This document shows, piece by piece, positions 1-9,841 of a stretch of DNA of 64,000 nt (positions are counted from its first letter, which is position 1; every line of letters starts with the position of its first letter). The notes under the pieces were generated by a model. That model worked only from the letters and a program-made list of their open reading frames with translations, ran no database searches and had not been told where the DNA came from. The position numbers were made by a program, and so were the translations under genes. This DNA comes from Symmetrospora coprosmae (Eukaryota > Basidiomycota > Cystobasidiomycetes > Symmetrosporaceae): contig VUYT01000002.1 of the NCBI GenBank assembly GCA_008802785.1, positions 806,001 to 870,000 on the forward strand, written 5' to 3'.

Positions 1-175
1 AGAGTATCCTGTCTCGACTATGTTACAGTCATGCCATTGACCTTCGCATAACCCTTTCCCTCGTGAGGTGTCACTCTTGGTCGGACAGCTGCCAGCTTGT
101 ATGCCCGCGATCAGGCTTGGCCGCGACACAACATAGCTGATCGTTGTTGTCCCGACGTCTTCTACAGCAGCTCAT

Positions 176-1702
176 CTACCTGTGCGTGAAGTTGGCCTTC
201 CTCTTCTCGGCGAACGCGCCCATCCCTTCCTTCTGATCGGCCTGTCGTCGGTCCAGCCCGGCCGTAAAGCAAGGGCGTCAGCGCTGACGAGGGTGATGTG
301 CCTGAGGCGCGACGAGCGCAAGACCGAAAAGTACGCACAGTCGCGAAGAGCATGTGGAACAGTCGACGCTCGAAGGTGAGGCCTGCGCTCAAAGGAAGCT
401 CGTAGGCTGAGCGGGGTGTGCAAGCGGGCGTAGCGAAGCAAGGTCAGCCTGAGTACCTGTCTCGCTCTACGGGGCTCATGAGTGACCACATAGCCCTCGA
501 TGGAATGCACGCACCAGCATTGATGGCCTCCTTGGCCGCCTGCACGCTAAGTCGACCCTTGCTCGCAATCTTCTCTGCGACCTTGACGGCCTCGTCGACG
601 GTCTCCTGGTGGACGTCCGACACGACGCGGCTCACGAGGCCCCAATCGCTCGCTTCCTTGGCCGAAAAGTTGCGGCCCGTCAGGTTGATCTCCATGCTGC
701 GCGATTTGCCGATGGCCTTTGTCAGGCGCTGCGTCCCGCCTGAGCCGGCAATGACGCCCAGCTGGTGCCGGCGTGCCACGCGATGTCAGCTTTGTTTGTT
801 GCTCAGACAGAGTGTGGCGGGTCCCTTGGACAGCTCACGTTGATTTCGGGCTGTCCAAAGACTGCATTTGAGCTTGCTAGGAGGATATCGCACCTGGGGG
901 TGAGATGGAAGCTCGGCAATTCGGTATCGTCCTCCATCGACGCATAATCGCGGGTCTGCTCAGAGGGACAGCTTGCACTCACATCATCGCCAGCTCGCAC
1001 CCGCCGCCCAGCTTGAAGCGCGACGTTGACACGGGAAGATCCGCATCAGCCACATGGGTGCCACTTACCCCAGGAATCGTCTCCGCTCGTGACAGACAGC
1101 CTCCATCGCGGGGCGCCCGACGCTCACCGCATATCCGCTGACGGCGCCGATGATGGGCTTCCTGACCGAGTTCATCTTGCTCCAGTGCCCGAGGAACTGG
1201 TCCCTGTAGACGTCTGCAAACTGCTTGTCCTTCATCTCCTTGATGTCGGCCCCTGCCGCAAACGCCTTCTCGTTGCCGGTGAGGACGATGGCGCCGATGG
1301 ACGTGTCGGCGTCAATGGCGGCCATGGCCGCGTTGAGCTCGTGGAAGAGATTCGAGTTGAGCGCGTTGAGCTGTCGGTCATCGCAGTACGGTAACCGGTC
1401 GGCAGCACGTGAAAGCCGGATGGCGGTACCGGGTCAGGAGGAGGCTCGGACACTGTAGGAAAACTGCAAAGACGCAGCCAGGCAGCCGAGGAGCTCACCG
1501 CTTTTGGCCTGTTGAGAGTGATGAGGGAGACGTCCTTGTTCTTGCCGACCGTGTCGACGAGGATGCTGGTGTAGCTGGAGGTGGCCGTGGCCGTGGCCGG
1601 GGCTGCTTCCGTCGACTGGAGCCGGCGAGGAGCTTGGGCGAACAAGCTACGACGGGATGCAGCCATGGTCCTTGCCATGGTGGAGCTGCGCTGTACGAGC
1701 AT
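176..1702 (-). CDS. Mitochondrial enoyl-CoA hydratase (ECHS1 type)
   Basis: Crotonase-fold enzyme hydrating trans-2-enoyl-CoA in mitochondrial beta-oxidation. I read seven exons: 1499-1702, 1128-1370, 983-1011, 839-893, 515-761, 339-406 and 176-241. They sum to 912 nt, giving a 303-residue product, the usual family length. Visible signatures are the oxyanion-loop stretch AFAAGADIKEM, the second active-site segment LGGGCELAMMCD, FGQPEI, GSGGTQRL and a C-terminus of the DQKEGMGAFAEKRKANF type. The N-terminus is rich in Arg, Ser and Ala (MARTMAASRRSLFAQAPRR), typical of a mitochondrial presequence. No PTS1 is present. Two further Met codons lie just inside the start, so the exact initiator is open. 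It lies head-to-head with KTI12, with about 160 bp between start codons. Family and joins are clear; the compartment is inferred. Confidence 0.93.
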
Positions 1703-1861
1703 TGTGGGCAGACGTATTGCTGGTGTGCTGGTATGGTGAGAACGGAAGGAGGAGAACGGCTGGCCCCGGCCTCAGCTCAGCGCGACTCGCAACTCGGCTC
1801 TCCTCTCTCCAACAGGATAGCATATCAAACGATAGCACAGCGCCGCATCGCATCGCATCGC
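1703..1861. promoter_or_regulatory. Short bidirectional promoter, hydratase/KTI12
   Basis: Only about 160 bp separate the two divergent start codons. The interval must hold both 5' leaders and core promoters. It ends in a CATCG tandem repeat touching the KTI12 ATG. No canonical TATA box is seen. Confidence 0.6.
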
Positions 1862-1864
1862 ATG
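1845..1864. repeat. CATCG pentanucleotide tandem repeat
   Basis: About four copies of a CATCG unit run directly into the KTI12 start codon. Similar 5-nt repeats recur upstream of other genes in this window. Confidence 0.85.
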
Positions 1865-3054
1865 TCGCTCGTCACCATCAGCGGGTTCCCCTGCTCCGGC
1901 AAGAGCACACGCGCAGCAGAGATAAAGACGCTCCTCGAGCGCCGACTGCCAGGGCTGCCCGTCCTCGTCATCAGCGACGAGACACAGAACATAACTAAGC
2001 TGGCCTACGATGGTTGGTCCCATCACAGTCTCTGAGAGTGGTCCTCCGCAAACTCACACGCGCCGGAGAGGACAGACGCGACCTCGGAGAAGGCGGCCAG
2101 AGCAACCCTGTTCTCGGCCGTCGAGCGACATCTGTCCCCAGACCGCATCGTGATCCTCGATGCAATGAACTACATCAAGGGATACAGGTACCAGCTGTAC
2201 TGTGCCGCGAGGGAGGTCAGGTGCAGGGTGTGCACGGTGGGTTGGCGCGGGTCCGCTCAGAGGCGTCCAATCGATGCATCACCATGCTCAAGAAAGACCT
2301 GCTTTCGTAAATGCGTCCAGATTCAGGTCGCAGCACCACCTGACAAGTGCATAGAGTGGAACGATGCACGGCCAGAGGAGCGTCGGTACACGCGCGCGAG
2401 GTGGGCGGCTCCCCCATGTCTGCTCTGACGCTCGCGTCTTTCCAAGCGAGACTTGACCTTGGTGATCCACAGTCTCGAGAATCTCATCTCGCGCTTCGAG
2501 GAGCCTTCACCATTTGTGCGCTGGGACTCGCCCCTCATTACAATACCCTGGACAGACAGCGCACTCCCAGAAGACGCCATATTCGACGCAGTGACAAAGA
2601 GCGAGCTAAAGCCGCCAACAGCCGCAACGCAGTCGGTGTGTCTGCACCATCCTGCACGCAGCGTGCAGCTGTCCTCTGCCTCCGCTCAAGCTGACTCCAT
2701 CTGCCGCGGTGTATGCTGCTACAGGCTCCGACGACCTCTACGGACTACCTCACCCTCGTCGACTCAGCCGCGACGTCCGTCCTGCAGGCCGTGCTGGCGA
2801 CCCAGAGCGCCGTCCCGGGCGGAGGCAGCACCTCGCTTGCCATCCCTCTGGCCGGGCCCACCTCGAGCTTGGGCGCAGGCAAGCAGCAGTCAACACAGGT
2901 CGCGCTCACCCTGCCCGCCCGTACGGTGACAATGCCGCTCCTCCAGCGCCACAAACGCCAATTCGTCACGCTACAGCGACAGGCGGGCCGCGAGATCAGC
3001 GAGACGGGGCTCGTAGAGCTGTTTGCAAAGTACCTCGACGACGTCCTCAATTAA
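1862..3054 (+). CDS. KTI12: KTI12, Elongator-associated P-loop protein
   Basis: Conserved partner of the Elongator complex, needed for wobble-uridine modification of tRNA. The product opens with a beta strand and a Walker A loop (GFPCSGKST, about residues 8-16), followed by the SDET motif. After intron 1, the family hallmark DAMNYIKGYRYQLYC appears. Later exons give PPDKCIEWNDARPEE and RFEEPSPFVRWDSPL, and the last exon ends in the usual LFAKYLDDVLN. At least four short introns interrupt the frame, near 2.01, 2.22, 2.42 and 2.63 kb. The start codon sits at the end of a CATCG pentanucleotide repeat. A serine/threonine-rich insert before the last exon is species-specific. The gene is divergent from the enoyl-CoA hydratase and probably shares its promoter. 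Confidence 0.92.
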
Positions 3055-3560
3055 GACGGCAGGTGTGCGCTATGCGGATTGGCCGGGCATTGCGTGCGCT
3101 GCTGGAGGCGCAAATCAGCCCCGGCTTCACCGGCCTCACCCGGCTGGCATCGACTTGCGTACAGCCGGGCATGGCCTCGTCGTCACCCTATATTGATGCT
3201 CCCCTTCACCTCGATGACTCTAGCTCGAGGACCTACTGTCGGTCCTAGACCGGGCAATTGGACAGCGGTGTCGGGGACAAGGGGCTGAGCACACACAAGC
3301 GCGATGGACATATGCGCCTGCATCCATGGGGGCATCCAGTACGCTTTCATACATTGCAACAAGCAGCTCGTATCCCCTCGCTTCTAGCTCGAGGCCCATC
3401 CCACACGTCCAGTCATCACAGTGCGCACCTGCATGATCTTCCCACGCTCAACCTGCGCCCCTTCGGCCCTGCGGACAGCATTGCCGTCTGCCGATGACTC
3501 TCGCCCAGTCATTGCGTCTCTGGAGGTGGACTTGTCCCCGGCCGCGCAGTCTACAGATAG
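3055..3560. other. Intergenic stretch 3' of KTI12
   Basis: This holds the KTI12 3' region and perhaps the 5' exon(s) of the small doubtful gene that follows. One in-frame segment (3436-3480, reading LPTLNLRPFGP) could be coding, but I cannot assign it. Confidence 0.4.
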
Positions 3561-3773
3561 GCAGACCACGTCACGCCCGCCCTGTCCAGCGCAGCCTTCG
3601 CCCCTGCCCTCACCCCGTTCCACGGACGAGGCTACGCGTCCGCAGAGCGGGTTGCGCGCCAGACCGAGGGGAGGATCCCGCTTCCCGCAGCCGCCAACTC
3701 GTTCTTTGGAACGCCGTTCGAGTCGGGCTATTTCGTCAGGCCGCTGCAACTCAAGCACCGGAGGGAGGCCTAG
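3561..3773 (+). CDS. Possible last exon of a small unknown protein
   Basis: An open segment begins just after an in-frame TAG that can serve as a splice acceptor (GATAG|GCA) and ends at TAG 3771-3773. It reads like ordinary protein: FHGRGYASAERVARQTEG, then NSFFGTPFESGYFVRPLQ and a basic end KHRREA. The two other frames here are low-complexity Pro/Arg/Ser shadows. I do not recognise a family. The upstream exon and start codon are unresolved; a segment ending near 3480 would join in phase 0. It could be a small mitochondrial or membrane-associated protein, but nothing seen proves this. Confidence 0.35.
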   Translation, partial: ADHVTPALSSAAFAPALTPFHGRGYASAERVARQTEGRIPLPAAANSFFGTPFESGYFVRPLQLKHRREA

Positions 3774-4310
3774 CGGGCACTGCGAGTGTCACTGCGAGAA
3801 GTGGGAGGAGCTAACGGAGCTGCATTCCGAGCAACGGCGGGTTTAGCTAGTATGCGACATCCAAGCTGTGTGTCTGCGTCCGCGGTCATCTGTACTGTGG
3901 CAATGTCAGTCCGAGCCAGGCGTTGATGCCTGATCTCGCTCGGCTCCTCTTGATTCTATCTTCGCGGAGCAATTTTCAGGTGTACTGTCACACTTAATGC
4001 ACCCCTTTCCCTCTCCTCCCTTCCTTTCTTCCCCCCACCTTATGCGCTGTGGGCGCACGGTCCCTCCGCCAGTGACGGCCCGCCCTGCCGACGCTACATT
4101 TCTTCCCTTCCTTTCGCCTTCTTGAATTGGACGCGTCCTCCTTTAAACTCGGTTGGCGCTCCTCCGTCTCTCCTCCCATCCTCCTTCTCCTCTCTCCCAC
4201 TTACTTGCTTCTTGGCTTCCGATCGACCGATCCTTCCTCCTCGGGCGAAACCTGCTGTTCTGAACGGTATCCCTCCAATCCCGGCAACTCGTGCCATGTG
4301 ACGCTGCGCG
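3774..4310. promoter_or_regulatory. Upstream region of the HMG-box gene
   Basis: No coding signal. From about 4001 the plus strand is strongly pyrimidine-rich (runs of CCCTTT, TTCCTTTC, CTCCTCTC), as is common in leaders of expressed fungal genes. Confidence 0.5.
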
Positions 4311-5090
4311 ATGTCTGGCGACATTGCCGTCCCGGCGTGGGAGACGTACGTTGAAGATGATCTGCGGGAGGCTCTAGCAGAGATTTGCGCAGCCAATGAC
4401 GAGGGCCCGGAAAGCGGAACTGCAGATGCTGTGGGAGCGGGTACTGGGGAAGGAGGAGCCAAGAAACAGAGGACGCACAAGAAGAAGGCTAGCCGCCGCA
4501 GTCAAAGGGGTCTGAGGGAGGAAAGGAGGGGGAAGGGCAGGTCAAGCTTAAGCCAAAGCGGCCTACAAATGCGGTACGTCAATTGCTCTCGTTCCTCCTC
4601 GTCGCTCGTCGTGCCACTTTTGAGCTCTGCTCCCTTCCACATGCAGTATGCCGTCTTTGTCTCGATGTACTTGACCGAGACGAAAGCTGCCATGCCAGAG
4701 CTCAAAGGGAATCAGATATGGCAGTACATGGGAGCCCAGTGGAGGGAGCTATCCCGTGTAGGTATCTCTGCATAGTCTTGACGCTGCTGTCACCTTTGAT
4801 CGCTAATGGCTCGACCTTGTCCCTCCCGCACACAGAAAGATCGTGCTGTCTACCGCGACGTTGGCCTTGATGAGCTCACATCGTCCGACCCGGTGGACGC
4901 TACCCGCTTCTTCGACCACCTCCCCGACCTGGACATACCGGAATCGGACGGAACCATCCCTACAGATCCTAATGTGGCGGACACAAGCAAATTCGCGGGC
5001 AGTGACGGAAACTCAACAGTGGTTGTGGAGGGAACATCAACGGAATATCTAGACGATCTGGCCGCTTTCCTGTCGTACGGATACGATTGA
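4311..5090 (+). CDS. Single HMG-box DNA-binding protein
   Basis: Small nuclear protein with one HMG box. Exon 1 starts MSGDIAVPAWETYVEDDL and is acidic. A basic linker follows, then the box: KLKPKRPTNA, spliced (intron about 4600-4650) to YAVFVSMYLTETKAA, PELKGNQIWQYMGAQW, and over a second intron (about 4759-4836) to KDRAVYRDV. The KRPTNA start, Tyr-Phe core and WRELS match the HMG fold. The tail is acidic, ending DLAAFLSYGYD. The box frame is not the frame of exon 1, so another intron must lie between. A 5' GTGGGAG site near 4430 and a TAG acceptor near 4494 would restore phase, but I am not certain of this. It may be an architectural chromatin protein (NHP6-like) or a transcription factor. 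Confidence 0.78.
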
Positions 5091-5204
5091 GTGGTGCTTA
5101 GAGGCCCTGGTGTGGCTCGGGAAGGAAGTCGCGCAGTCTGAGACGGGACTATAGGGTGACGATCGCCGCTCCGGCTCGCGCTGCAAGCCTGCGATCATGC
5201 TGTT

Positions 5205-6865
5205 TCATGCTTTCTTTCGTTTCAATACAATGCTCATGAAGTCCCGTGTCGCAACTGCCCGTCCTCCATGCGCCGGGCTCCACGCCTCCGTCGCTTGCTC
5301 CTCAATTTTGCACACCGTCTCTACTCTCCGCTTGAAATCGCCATTTGCCGTTCCTGCGCTGTAATCACCTGATCTGTCTCTTCCCAACTCCGTCACGGCC
5401 ACGTCTGGACTGAGATCGACTGGCACTGGCCCCGTGCCGCTGGGGTAGAGCGTCGAGCCAGCGTCAATATACCGGGAGCTGAGATGGTTAAGGAAGAGAT
5501 GCTTCGCCCCGACACGCTTTGCGAATTGTCCGGCGACCTGCGACTCATTGCGATTCAGCGTGCGCTACGACGTTGGCAAGGTAAGCGGGACTGACCTGAG
5601 GTGTACTGTGTCCGTGGTTCCGGCTCTTCTGGTAGACCGTTGCGTACGTGTCTTCTGGCCGAAGCGCCTCGTCTAGACCAGGCAGGTACGCATTTGTGGC
5701 CTCGTGCACGACAACGTCTGCACCATGCGCAAGCTCATCCATCGCTGCACTTTCCGCGTCATAGGTGTCGCCGAGTATGACGAGCTTTCTGCCGTTCGTG
5801 TTGCTGGGCGGCGGCTCCATGACGGTCCCGTCAGGCAGCGTGATTGGTTCTGGTGACTCTTTGAGCTGTCTCAGGACCTGCATCGGATTCTTCAGATTCC
5901 ACGGCGGCGCCAATAGCGCCTGCTTGTTCCGCTGCAGCGCGTCTGCGTACTGGGCCGGGTCGACGTTGCCCGGCCGATGGTGCTCTTCAAAGACGAACCC
6001 GACGCACGGGACAGTATGCCGTATTGGCACGGCGAACGCGCGCATCTTCTCGGAATCGGCTAGGATGTCCCGCCAGCAAGCATTGGTACCGCTGCCCTCG
6101 AGCCAGATATCACGCCCTTCCAGCTCTTGCCGGTTCCGCCGGCCGCTGAATGGCTGGTCGTGCGGAAACAAGAGCTCGTGCACGCGGTACTTGCGGGCGA
6201 GATGGGTATACGTGCATTCGAGGGTCGTGCGTATGAGCCGCCGCGTGCCGCTGAGCCCGTAGATGTCGATGGGTGCCTGGTCATGTAAGGGCACGTCGTG
6301 AAGCTTCAGCTCAAGGAAGTATACAGGTCTTGCCTGAGTGGCTTACACTTGACACTTACAAACTTGGCTGCTTCGATATCGCGCGGATCTGCCCCTTCTA
6401 CGACGCCTCCTGCTCCATCGGCCAGGGCGCACAGCAGTGGCACCAGCCCAAAAGTATGGTCGCCGTGCATGTGCGTGAGGAACTGCCGTACGACACATAG
6501 TTCGGTGCATCAGTCAATAGACTGGTTCCGCTGGAGCGCAGGGACTGTCGTACAATTTTGCTCGCGCTCGACAGCTTCAGCTTGGAATGCTGTAGTTGGT
6601 GCTGCGTCGCTTCGCCAAGGTCAACGAACCACATCTGTAGCAATCACAGGCTCCAAGTTAGCTCCAGGTCGAACTTGCGGAGGCTGCAGTACATGCACCT
6701 CTCCATCCAGACGAATAGCAGTTGACGAGACATTTCGCGTCTTGGAAGGCGATCCAGCGCTCGTTCCAAGCCAGGTTCTGGGGAAGCAGCGTGGCGGTAT
6801 GCTCAGCTTGAGCGCTCAATACACCGTTACGACGACGCGCCGCACATCTCGAGGTTGTCGAGCAT
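5205..6865 (-). CDS. tRNase Z (short-form, ELAC type)
   Basis: Metallo-beta-lactamase-fold endonuclease that removes 3' trailers from pre-tRNA. After a short first exon the protein reads TWLGTSAGSPSKTRNVSS, the family's N-terminal loop. It continues with WFVDLGEATQHQLQHS, then the zinc-binding motif FLTHMHGDHTFGL, LHDQAPIDIYGLSG, the GDTYDA aspartate motif, the HEAT motif (VVVHEATNAYLPG), NHGHSTPQVAGQFA and the last histidine motif NHLSSRY. Catalytic His and Asp ligands all look present. I infer five introns, and the product is about 450 residues, longer than typical short forms. I chose the ATG at 6865; one at 6847 or an upstream one at 7033 is possible. It is divergent from the isomerase gene at 7.3 kb. 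No mitochondrial presequence is obvious. Confidence 0.92.
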
Positions 6866-7272
6866 CGTATCGCGCAGTTCCTTCGGACGCGATCCGGTGG
6901 CGTTTGGCGAACTCGAGCGCCTCGAGCTCTTCAGGTCGAAACGATATCGAGACGGAGAGCTGCGCGTCGCTTTCACAGGTGCCAGAGACGCAGCAATATC
7001 GAGCGCTTTCCTCTTGCCTGCTATCCTGGACATGCGAAGTCGAGTTCACGAGTCGGTAGGATGGGAGTCGGCCTCCCCGTCCTCGGACTCGAAGTCTCCA
7101 AGGTCACCTCTGCTTCTACACCATCAGGCAAAGATCAAACCGGTGACCAAGACATCTGCGCAGCAGGCACACTGCAGCTAGAGCCTCGAGTCAATCTGTT
7201 CATAGCGTCGAAAGCGCTTTCGAAAGCCTTCGATCGGTCAGTCCGGCTTTTACCGACTGCCGGTCCGACAAC
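6866..7272. promoter_or_regulatory. Divergent promoter, tRNase Z / dienoyl-CoA isomerase
   Basis: About 400 bp between divergent starts. No TATA box or other named site was found. Minus-strand reading frames extend into it, so tRNase Z could start a little further upstream. Confidence 0.5.
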
Positions 7273-8242
7273 GTGCAAGAATCCATCATGGCCGACTACA
7301 ACGGACAGCACCTCAAAGGCGAAGTTGATTCGCTCGGCGTACTCCACATACGGATGTCTCGCGGGCCCGTGAACGCGTTCGCTGCGGCGCAGTTCTCCGA
7401 GTTGGGATACTTGTTCGGGCTCGCAAAGGAGGACGGCAATGTGCGAGCTATTGTGCTGTCGAGTGCCTTCCCTAAGTACTTCACAGCTGGTGCGTTGGGT
7501 TCTCAACGCCGTTGAATGCCTATCGAGCTGACGGACAACTACGGCATAGGTCTGGACCTCAAGGCAGCTGGCCTGGAGCAGCAGGGCTCGGACACTGCTC
7601 GCAAGGCTCTTCGTCTCCGAGATCATGTCCTAGATTGGCAGGCTGCGATTACGCAGATCGAGGCGTGCGATAAGCCTGTGATTGCCGCCGTCTCTGGCAT
7701 CGCCTATGGGCTAGCCGTTGACATCTGCTGCGCGTGCGACATCCGCTATGCCGCTTCGGATGCGCAGTTCAGCATTAAAGAAGTCGATATTGGCATTGCA
7801 GCCGACATCGGAACCCTCTCGCGCCTGCCAAAGATCATTGGCAACGAGAGCCTGGCGAGGGAGCTCGCACTCACGGCCCGCCCGTTCGGAGCGGACGAGG
7901 CGCTCAAGATGGGCTTTGTCAGTCGCGTCCTGGAGGGAGGGCATCAGGCTGTTGTCGAGGCTGCTCTCGCCACTGCAAGAATCATTGCGAGTGAGGTGCC
8001 GGTCGTTGCCTAGCCGAGACTGTGACTTTGGCGGCCCAACTGACCTAGCTCTGTTACCAGCCAAATCCCCTATTGCGGTCCTCGGCACAAAGCACCTCAT
8101 GAACTACAGCAGAGACCATACCGTGGCCGAGGGGCTGAACTACACCGCCATCTGGAATGCTTCGATGGTCCAGACCGCCGATCTGAAAGAGGCAATGGGC
8201 AGTTTCCTCCACAAGACGAAGCCCAGGTTCTCGAAGCTCTAG
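7273..8242 (+). CDS. Peroxisomal delta3,5-delta2,4-dienoyl-CoA isomerase (ECH1/DCI type)
   Basis: Crotonase-fold auxiliary enzyme for degrading unsaturated fatty acids with odd-position double bonds. The ORF opens MADYNGQHLKGEV (7288; a Met at 7273 is in frame). Key segments are FTAGLDL, the pair KPVIAAVSGIAYGLAVDI, CDIRYAASDAQFSIKEVDIG and the characteristic acidic residue region ADIGTLSRLPKIIGN. Two introns: about 7491-7550, and from a GTGAGG donor near 7990 to about 8060. The C-terminus is PRFSKL, a perfect type 1 peroxisomal signal. Length near 280 residues is normal. It lies divergent to tRNase Z and convergent to the next gene. Confidence 0.92.
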
Positions 8243-8417
8243 TGAGGCGATAACTCGCAAGCACGATGATCAGTATGGCTCTATACAACAATGCGGGCAA
8301 TTCTGTCGAGAGCGATGGGAGAATAGCATGCATGATTTTCGTGAGGAAAAGCGGGTGCCTCTTTGTCCTTGTTGTTGTGAAGCGGAGCTGTTGTGTTAAG
8401 CATGGAGAGGCACCAGT

Positions 8418-9295
8418 CTACTTGCAAGCTGTGGTCAGATGCAGGAAGACGGGAGCAGTAGGACTGTTCGCCCTGGAGTTGCTTGCGGAGCGGATGCCAG
8501 ACTTTGGCGCGAGCTGCAGAGAGGGTGTGAGGCGTATCAGAGCAACGTGGTAGCCAAGCCGTCCAAATGGCTGCCCCCCCCTGATAGCTCACCATGCCTA
8601 GGAGAGCCTTTGCGTTCGGTCCGAGAGCAGACCCGGGCGTCTTGAGGCCAGCGAAAGGTAACGACGGGCCGGAACCTCCGAATCCAGAGGCACCTGCAGC
8701 GATCTGCAGTGACTTTGGTCGACCGCCTGCCCTGCTGCTCGATGTTTTGACGAGGTCAAACAGGCCGCGCGAGCCAGCCTCGTCAGAGCGCGTTACGCGG
8801 TACTTTGCCCGGACCTCGTCGGACGAGAGACGCTTGAGCGTGGCCTGCATGCTTGCCGTCATCTCGGCACTACATTCGACAGACGGGAATTTTCAATGGC
8901 GCGTACAGCGGGGGCAAAGCAGGGTAACGTGGTGGCACTCACGCCTTTATGTACGTATCCCGGTCTGCATCCGCGATCTTTACGCGCATCTCCACGAACG
9001 CCGGCGCGCGGCTGTCCTTGATGGGCGACTCTATGAGGATCTGGATGACCTGCGTGATTGCGAAGCTGAGCTCGACCTCTGGGTTGAAGAGCAGGACATC
9101 ATGAGGCGAGGCGGCAACGGCGGACGTTGGGGTGCACGCCGCCGAGCCCCGGCGCGAGCTCGTCGTCGCCGTGTAAGCGTGCTGCGAGGCCAGAGACGAG
9201 ATGGACGTGCGCCGTGCAGACGAGATACCGACCGGTAGCAGGCTGTCGCCGTTGATGTTCAGCGTCAGCTGATGCGGAGAGGGTTTGGTGGTCAT
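8418..9295 (-). CDS. Hypothetical protein, about 245 residues
   Basis: I do not recognise a family. Exon 1 (MTTKPSPHQLTLNINGDS, about 8943-9295) has a Ser/Thr/Ala-rich segment, then a helical stretch ELSFAITQVIQILIESPI followed by FVEMRVKIADADRDTYIK. The second exon (AAEMTASMQATLKRLSSDE, about 8592-8875) continues into a Gly/Ser-rich region. A last exon gives LAPKSGIRSASNSRANSP and ends FLHLTTACK at 8418. Splices use GTGAGT and GTGAGC donors. There is no signal peptide or membrane segment. The helical middle could mediate protein contacts. The frame joins are convincing, so I think the gene is real. It faces the isomerase gene tail-to-tail, with about 175 bp between stops. Confidence 0.7.
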
Positions 9296-9841
9296 CGGAG
9301 CAGGTGAGTACGATGAGCGAGTGCGGGTACTGTTTGCTGCTATTGCGTTCCTGGGTGGAAGCTGACGGAGCAGAGAGAGTGCTAGAGAGATGTGCGCTGA
9401 ATATAGCTGAGAGATGGGCAGAGTGCTTGTAGAGGCGCTGTCAGGTGAAATTGCAAGGGAGGCCACAGCGTCATGCGTCTCTCGACCCTCGAGGTAAGCC
9501 ATCAGACTCCCTTTGAGCGGGCAGCTGGTCTAGAACTTCGGTTGCGCGCCCTTTGAGATCACGGCAAGCTTACACTTCGGATCCAGCGCGAAGGGCCGAA
9601 AGGGCCATCAGCTGATTCAGCAAGCAATGTGGTCTTTGCAACCGCCGATCCGTTAGTGTCGGCCGAAGACGCCATGGAAAAGTGTTGCGTTACTGCTGTC
9701 CGGATGACTGCTGAAGAATAGGATAGACAATCCTGCGCATGCCAGTGGGTATGGAACGACGAGGTGCTCGATGGAACTCTATGTGCAGTGTCGTACGAGG
9801 TAGTTAGGCCGCTAGCCATGTCGATAGAAAGAATAAAGTGG
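9296..9841. other. Intergenic, 5' of the hypothetical gene and 3' of the SLT gene
   Basis: Upstream region of the 8.4-9.3 kb gene plus the 3' region of the SLT-domain gene. No convincing coding signal on either strand. Confidence 0.5.

Noticed and set aside
4311-5090. Assigning the small HMG-box gene as a mating-type gene
   Set aside because: A single HMG box with an acidic tail is equally typical of chromatin architectural proteins.
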